The translations under genes were made by a program, and so were the position numbers. Of a stretch of DNA of 26,730 nt, positions 23,316-26,730 are shown in pieces (the stretch's first letter is position 1; the number at the start of each line of letters is the position of its first letter). Location: contig CAZGXQ010000009.1 of NCBI GenBank assembly GCA_964530195.1, positions 1-26,730 of the forward strand, given 5' to 3'. The notes beneath the pieces are model-generated. The model saw only the letters and a program-made list of their open reading frames with translations. It had not been told where the DNA came from and searched no databases. The DNA is from CAZGXQ01 sp964530195. GTDB lineage: Bacteria > Patescibacteriota > Minisyncoccia > Minisyncoccales > GBS-2.

Positions 23316-23891
23316 ATGGAACTCAAACCAGTATTTTTGATGCAACCTATCCCCTACTTTGGGGAAAAATTAAAAGGAGAATGGATTGTTGAACCAAAAA
23401 TCGATGGTTGGAGGTTGCAGATTATAAAACAAAAAAATGGAAAAATTGAGTATTGGGGCAGAAGGTTAGAAAAGAATCCAAACTGGACAGAAAATTTAAA
23501 TTATTTGAATGAGTTTTTAGAAGAAGTCCCGGAAGGAACACTTTTAGATTGTGAACTTTATTCAACAAAAGGAAGAAGAGGAATCCCTTCTATTTTGAAA
23601 AGAACTGGGAAAGCAAAGCCTTTAATTTTTGTTTTTGATGTAATATTTTTTAATGGAAAATTTGTCGGAGAAAAAACTTTAAAAGAAAGGAAAAAGATTT
23701 TAGAAAAAATCAAATTCAAAGAACCATTTTTCATTTTGGAATTTGAGCCTTTGAAGAATTTAAAAAAAGCAATGGAAGAGTCAGTAAAAGAGGGATATGA
23801 AGGAGTAATTTTAAAAGAATTCAACTCAAAATACCAAATTTCATATCAAGCTCCAATCGCCACTCATTATTGGAGAAAAATAAAGGGATAG
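23316..23891 (+). CDS. ATP-dependent DNA ligase-like protein, adenylation domain only
   Basis: This is a nucleotidyltransferase of the ATP-dependent DNA ligase superfamily. Motif I with the catalytic lysine is EPKIDGWRLQ (KxDG at about residue 28). Motif Ia is WGRRLEK, motif III FVFDVIFFNG, motif IV EGVILK, and motif V HYWRKIKG, where the protein ends. At 191 residues it has no OB-fold domain and no N-terminal DNA-binding domain, so it would be a minimal ligase or a different nucleotidyltransferase. I chose the ATG at 23316 over the TTG at 23295. It is divergent from hrcA. A diverged partial copy of its last 150 bases lies at 24530. Confidence 0.85.
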   Translation: MELKPVFLMQPIPYFGEKLKGEWIVEPKIDGWRLQIIKQKNGKIEYWGRRLEKNPNWTENLNYLNEFLEEVPEGTLLDCELYSTKGRRGIPSILKRTGKAKPLIFVFDVIFFNGKFVGEKTLKERKKILEKIKFKEPFFILEFEPLKNLKKAMEESVKEGYEGVILKEFNSKYQISYQAPIATHYWRKIKG

Positions 23892-23953
23892 TTATCTTAA
23901 AAAAACGCGAATCTTTATAAATTTTTTACTAAACTCTTGAAAAAATTTATTTT

Positions 23954-24319
23954 TTATTTCTCGGCTTTTTTAATTGATAAAGCTAATATTCCTCCAATCA
24001 AAAATAAAACACCTTCTAACCCACATAAAATGCCTAGGAGCAGCAACTTTTTAGAAAGAAAAACCTCATAAGAACTGGCATATAAACCAAAAATTGCAGG
24101 GATAAGCATTAAAGTTCCAGAAGCTTTAGAATTTACCACAACTATTCCCGCTCCTATGATTCCTAAAATTGATAAAAAAAATGGGGGTATTCCTTGAGAA
24201 GGTATTATTGTTTGTACATCCACCCCAACTGGTAGTATCATTAAATAAAAACTAGCAAGAATTCCAAATAACCCTCCTAAAATTCCCGTGATTAAAACGA
24301 TGGTTTGTTTTGGGCTCAT
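23954..24319 (-). CDS. Four-helix membrane protein, hypothetical
   Basis: This 121-residue protein consists of four hydrophobic segments (about 7-30, 46-62, 66-84 and 91-114) with short loops and a basic C-terminal tail (KKAEK). The pattern resembles small four-helix DUF4064-type proteins, but I cannot name a family. It has its own promoter (24396-24424) and a leader of about 70 bases with a strong hairpin. The ligase gene and its partial copy flank it in the opposite orientation. Confidence 0.7.
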   Translation of the reverse strand: MSPKQTIVLITGILGGLFGILASFYLMILPVGVDVQTIIPSQGIPPFFLSILGIIGAGIVVVNSKASGTLMLIPAIFGLYASSYEVFLSKKLLLLGILCGLEGVLFLIGGILALSIKKAEK

Positions 24320-24328
24320 TGATTTTAA

Positions 24329-24380
24329 TTTTTTAGCTTTTTAATTGACCTTTAAATCTCGAAGATTGAAAGCTAAAAAA
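24329..24380 (-). promoter_or_regulatory. Structured leader hairpin upstream of the four-helix gene
   Basis: Arms TTTTTTAGCTTT (24329-24340) and AAAGCTAAAAAA (24369-24380) are perfectly complementary over 12 bases, and a small inner hairpin (AATCT-CGA-AGATT) lies between them. It is inside the predicted transcribed leader and ends 9 bases before the ATG. No known riboswitch was recognised. Confidence 0.45.
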
Positions 24381-24395
24381 GTCCAAGTTTATTTA

Positions 24396-24424
24396 ATCTT
24401 AGCTTTTAAAATTTACAGTGTCAA
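24396..24424 (-). promoter_or_regulatory. Sigma-70 promoter of the four-helix membrane gene
   Basis: On the - strand, TTGACA (24419-24424) and TAAGAT (24396-24401) are 17 bases apart. The predicted start near 24389 gives a leader of about 70 bases, the longest inferred in this window. Confidence 0.7.
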
Positions 24425-24529
24425 AAGCTTAACTCAAGCTGCTAAATTTTTTAGGATAATATCAATTAAAAAAATTAAAATCAATAACTCGAGCTTTTTT
24501 AATGAAACCTATTCTCTAATTTAGAAAAA

Positions 24530-24691
24530 AATTCATTGAAGTTTGAGCACTTAAAGAATCTAAAAAAAGCAATGGAAAAATCAGTAAAAGAGGGATATGA
24601 AGGAGTAATTTTAAAAGAATTCAACTCAAGATACCAAATTTCATATCAAGCCCCAATTGCTACCCATCATTGGAGGAAGATAAAGTTTTAA
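24530..24691 (+). pseudogene. Diverged 3' fragment of the ATP-dependent ligase gene
   Basis: About 137 bases match the end of the ligase gene (from about 23750) at roughly 90% by hand alignment. The fragment encodes LKNLKKAMEKSVKEGYEG, then VILKEFNSRYQISYQAP and HHWRKIKF, and stops. Most differences are synonymous (at least eight codons), so both copies were under selection before this one was broken. Upstream of about 24530 the similarity ends, with a frame disruption at the boundary (GAAGTTTGAG against GAATTTGAG). The preceding bases from 24425 show no gene. Confidence 0.8.
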
Positions 24692-24720
24692 AAAAAAGGA
24701 CAGGTTATTTAACCTGTCCT
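24690..24720 (-). terminator. Rho-independent terminator of the zincin-like gene
   Basis: On the - strand AGGACAGGTTA and TAACCTGTCCT form a perfect 11-bp stem followed by a run of eight T. The stem includes the stop codon of the gene at 24709, so coding and termination signals overlap. Confidence 0.85.
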
Positions 24721-25305
24721 CCTCATAGTAGAGATTATTTTCTCAGTTAGAAACGGTTTTTTGATTGTAACTATTATTTTGAGATCCTCGGCAGTAATTT
24801 GGGTTTCTATCTTTACATTATCAGGAAGCTTAGCAGGAAGCATAGAATTAAGCATTAATTCTTTAAATTGTTCTATTTCATTTGTGCGCAATAATAAAAA
24901 TCCGATTTTCTCACATATTATTGCATCTATCTCTTCTTTGTCCTCTCTAAATTTTAATTCCTCAATGAATTTTAAAAAATCGGGAAAATTCTGAAGCTCT
25001 TTTTCTGTAATCAATCGTACCCCATTTTCTTTTTGAAGTCTATGTCGCACTTCATGAATTGCTGAAGAAGAAGGAATGGTTTGTGGAATCTTGGATGGAA
25101 TTAGATACCGTATGTCTTTACCTCCGGGCTTAAACAATATAGCTGGAGTATTAGTTTCCATATCTACAATATAGGCAAAAACACATTCTGGAATTTCAAG
25201 AATTTTTTCTATCTTTCTTATAGTTTTTATATATTTAACAGTCCAGGGATGATACCTAACGAAGAAGAATTTAACTTCTAAAAAGAGCCTTCTAAAGAAC
25301 TTCAA
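24709..25305 (-). CDS. Unknown protein with HEVRH zincin-like motif
   Basis: The 198-residue protein has SSAIHEVRHRLQ at about 80-91, an HExxH zinc-metalloprotease signature. Some 40 residues later EEIDAIICEKIGFLLL resembles the ExxAD-type helix holding the third ligand in IrrE-like zincins. The N-terminus is basic and aromatic (KFFRRLFLEVKFFFVRYHPW), not a clear signal peptide. The start is TTG, supported by a strong AAGGAGGTG Shine-Dalgarno sequence 5 bases upstream (25310-25318), rare in this window. It is divergent from the gene at 25435, and a terminator covers its stop. Protease activity is inference from the motif. Confidence 0.7.
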   Translation of the reverse strand: MKFFRRLFLEVKFFFVRYHPWTVKYIKTIRKIEKILEIPECVFAYIVDMETNTPAILFKPGGKDIRYLIPSKIPQTIPSSSAIHEVRHRLQKENGVRLITEKELQNFPDFLKFIEELKFREDKEEIDAIICEKIGFLLLRTNEIEQFKELMLNSMLPAKLPDNVKIETQITAEDLKIIVTIKKPFLTEKIISTMRRTG

Positions 25306-25394
25306 TTTTCACCTCCTTATCTAAAGAAAAACATATTTTCAATAAATTGTCAATAGAAGGTCAAATTTTTGTTTCAACTTAAACTTAAATGTTT

Positions 25395-25418
25395 TATAAT
25401 CATATAATCAAATATAAT
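25395..25418 (+). promoter_or_regulatory. Three tandem TATAAT -10 boxes
   Basis: Perfect TATAAT hexamers lie at 25395-25400, 25403-25408 and 25413-25418, just before the Shine-Dalgarno sequence GGGAGGT of the gene at 25435. I see no convincing -35 box. The first box would give a leader of about 28 bases that keeps the ribosome site; the third would remove most of it. Confidence 0.5.
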
Positions 25419-25434
25419 CGGGAGGTTTCAAGTA

Positions 25435-25914
25435 ATGGCAACTTTGCAAGCAGCAAGAGCTTATGCTTTAGGTTTTTCTTTAAATGAAGCTAAAAGTTTT
25501 GGATTAAACAGAGCGATTTTTTATGCTGCAGCCAAAAAAGGGTTCAAAGTATTAAAAAAAGCGCCGCCCAAAATTTCTTTACCAAGAGAAGTTTTTAAAA
25601 TTCCAGAAAAAGAATTAAAGAAAATTGAAAAGAGTTTCACGATTGAAAAAATTGGAGATGAAATGGCATATTGCGTAAAAATTAAAGGAAAAAGAGTGTT
25701 TACAATCGGAAACGAACTTCAAACTCCAGAAGCATTTAAAAAACAAATTGAATCAAGATTTCAAGGAAAATTTAAAGAAGCTTGGAAAGAGGCTCTTCAA
25801 ATTGTTAAATCCTACGATAAAGGAGTTTTACTTTCCCAAAGATACTTTTACGAAGTAGTTTACAAGCCTCGCAGAGACGAATTAGCAAAAAAATGGTCTG
25901 AGATGATAAAATGA
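25435..25914 (+). CDS. Hypothetical protein, conserved-looking N-terminal helix region
   Basis: This 159-residue soluble protein is not recognised. The first 37 residues (MATLQAARAYALGFSLNEA, then KSFGLNRAIFYAAAKKGF) form small-residue-rich helices, with a FGLNRAIFYAA segment that looks like a compact helical module. A basic proline-containing linker follows, then an alpha/beta domain (KGKRVFTIGNE, FKEAWKEALQIVKSYDKG). The GGGAGGT Shine-Dalgarno sequence (25420-25426) is among the best in the window. It is divergent from the zincin-like gene, so the two may work together. A copy of the GTGAAA repeat starts 3 bases after its stop, followed by a terminator-like hairpin. Confidence 0.7.
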   Translation: MATLQAARAYALGFSLNEAKSFGLNRAIFYAAAKKGFKVLKKAPPKISLPREVFKIPEKELKKIEKSFTIEKIGDEMAYCVKIKGKRVFTIGNELQTPEAFKKQIESRFQGKFKEAWKEALQIVKSYDKGVLLSQRYFYEVVYKPRRDELAKKWSEMIK

Positions 25915-25916
25915 AA

Positions 25917-25968
25917 TTCAAAATTTCACTTTTTCGAAATTGTGAAATTGTGAAAATATTAAAGTTCT
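25917..25968. repeat. GTGAAA palindromic repeat, copy 3
   Basis: This copy is similar over about 50 bases to the one at 14209: TTTCACTTTTTC, GAAATTGTGAAATTGTGAAA, then TTAAAGTT. The central palindrome is weakened (CGAAATTG instead of CACAATTG), but AATTTCAC and GTGAAATT still pair. As with copy 1, it begins within a few bases of a stop codon. Confidence 0.7.
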
Positions 25969-25990
25969 AAACTTAGACCTCAAATCAATC

Positions 25991-26040
25991 GATATTTTCA
26001 CATTTGATCAATTGCGCAAATGTGCAAATATCAATTTTTT
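25991..26040 (+). terminator. Terminator-like hairpin after the hypothetical gene
   Basis: Arms GATATTTTCACATTTG (25991-26006) and CAAATGTGCAAATATC (26017-26032) pair at 15 of 16 positions around a 10-base loop. AATTTTTT follows. This fits a Rho-independent terminator on the + strand for the gene at 25435, though the stem is AT-rich. Confidence 0.6.
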
Positions 26041-26112
26041 GATGGCTCTCGCGTTTCTGGCCTCTTGTTTTGTAATTCCTACCTTGACAAGTTTCAAAAA
26101 TGTTATCTGTTA

Positions 26113-26138
26113 TTCCAATGTTCTTAAGAACATTGGAA
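26113..26138. repeat. Perfect 26-bp palindrome
   Basis: TTCCAATGTTCTT is followed without a gap by its exact reverse complement. There is no T-run on either side, so it is not an ordinary terminator. It lies in the gap between two converging genes. Confidence 0.8.
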
Positions 26139-26178
26139 CGAGATAGTACCCCAAAATAAAGGTTGGGCTAAAATTTAA

Positions 26179-26730
26179 CTAAGTTATCAAATGGCTTCCA
26201 TCGCAGGATTTTGAGGTTTTCAAATCCAAAAAGCCTTCTCTACAAGTGGCAAAAGAAATCCGGTATTTTTGGCAAATTTCAAAAACTTTTTCCATCAATT
26301 CTCTTCTCATTTGTTTTGGTAAATAGAAAGAATTTTTTATTTTTTGGCCTTTTTCAAAATAAAGAGGACTTAATTTTTTAGCAACTTTTGGGAAAGCCAT
26401 TTCAAACCTTTTCCAACTATCAAACCTTGGCTTGAAAGTTGAAGCAACAATATGCAAAACTCCAGCTTCTTTTGCTCTTTTTACTATTTCTTCAATTTCA
26501 TCATCGTTCAAATACGGAAAAATTGGATCTAATCTCAACCCAGTAGGAATTTTATTTTCTGATAGAATTTTTAAAGCTTTCAATCTTTCCTCTGAATCTG
26601 GAGCTTTAGGCTCTAGTTTTTTTAAAATTTCTCTTTTAAAAGTTGTGATTGTTATCGTTACTGCACACTTTAATTTTTTTAAAAGATGAATATCTCTCAA
26701 AACTAAATTCGATTTTGTGATGATTAAAAT
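26179..26730 (-). CDS. SplB-like radical SAM protein, 3' part
   Basis: The frame is open to the window edge, reading ITKSNLVLRDIHLL before the internal methionine, so the gene starts outside. ITKSNLVLRDIDLL-like sequence, ITITTFKREILKKLEP, RLKALKILSENKIPTGLRLDP and IFPYLNDDEIEEI are typical of the SplB / Rv2578c-like group of radical SAM proteins related to spore photoproduct lyase. The CxxxCxxC motif would be in the missing N-terminal part. A DNA-repair role is only a family-level guess. The C-terminus holds FATCREGFLDL and KSCDGSHL, with two cysteines that might bind metal. Confidence 0.8.
   Translation of the reverse strand: MLIITKSNLVLRDIHLLKKLKCAVTITITTFKREILKKLEPKAPDSEERLKALKILSENKIPTGLRLDPIFPYLNDDEIEEIVKRAKEAGVLHIVASTFKPRFDSWKRFEMAFPKVAKKLSPLYFEKGQKIKNSFYLPKQMRRELMEKVFEICQKYRISFATCREGFLDLKTSKSCDGSHLIT

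Noticed and set aside
24318..24485. 17-base AT-only inverted repeat (ATTGATTTTAATTTTTT and its complement) around the four-helix gene's leader, considered as a small mobile element
   Set aside because: The arms are nearly pure A and T with no target duplication visible; chance similarity is too likely in this composition.
26113..26138. 26-bp palindrome as a Rho-independent terminator
   Set aside because: Neither side has a T-run, and the nearby hairpin at 25991-26040 already fits a terminator.

Overview
The window reads as part of a small, AT-rich bacterial genome, most likely of the Patescibacteria / Candidate Phyla Radiation (Parcubacteria-like). This is an inference from several things: compact proteins, almost no Shine-Dalgarno sequences, archaeal-looking AspRS, methylthiotransferase and DNA polymerase IV, small N-anchored hypothetical proteins, and a murL-type peptidoglycan gene set. 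TGA is used as an ordinary stop codon (for example at the end of murD).

Left arm, 1 to 10327, all on the + strand. It holds the end of aspS, then an overlapping cell-wall and division cluster: D,D-carboxypeptidase, mraY, murL-like epimerase, murD, ftsW and murG. These are followed by gltX with a small membrane gene. The arm ends with a single tyrosine recombinase (xer), preceded by a strong promoter and a 28-bp dif-like site. The murL/murD pair suggests that UDP-MurNAc-L-Ala receives L-Glu, which is then epimerised to D-Glu, in place of the MurI route.

Middle arm, 10316 to 16006, all on the - strand and convergent with xer. It holds a geranylgeranyl-reductase-like flavoprotein, a small membrane ORF, rplI, an S41/PDZ protease, dinB, an ArsR-type regulator flanked by copies of a palindromic GTGAAA repeat, and an MtaB/CDKAL1-like tRNA methylthiotransferase. 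The dif-like site beside the point where gene orientation flips makes this a candidate replication terminus.

Variable stretch, 16007 to 18542. It has two N-anchored hypothetical proteins with proline-rich linkers, a 35-residue zinc-ribbon peptide, a membrane gene broken by two single-base deletions, three copies of a short dispersed repeat, tRNA-Lys(UUU), and a GC-rich island of short palindromes.

Heat-shock operon, 23228 down to 18543 (- strand): hrcA, grpE, hsp20, dnaK, dnaJ. It is driven by a near-perfect sigma-70 promoter overlapping a CIRCE operator, with the start codon essentially at the predicted transcription start.

Accessory end, 23316 to 26730. It has an adenylation-domain-only ATP-dependent ligase and a diverged partial copy of its 3' end flanking a four-helix membrane gene. 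Next is a divergent pair of unknown genes (one with an HEVRH zincin-like motif), the only two genes in the window with strong Shine-Dalgarno sequences. Two strong palindromes follow, and then the 3' part of an SplB-like radical SAM gene running off the window.

All function calls come from reading motifs by eye; no database search was run.
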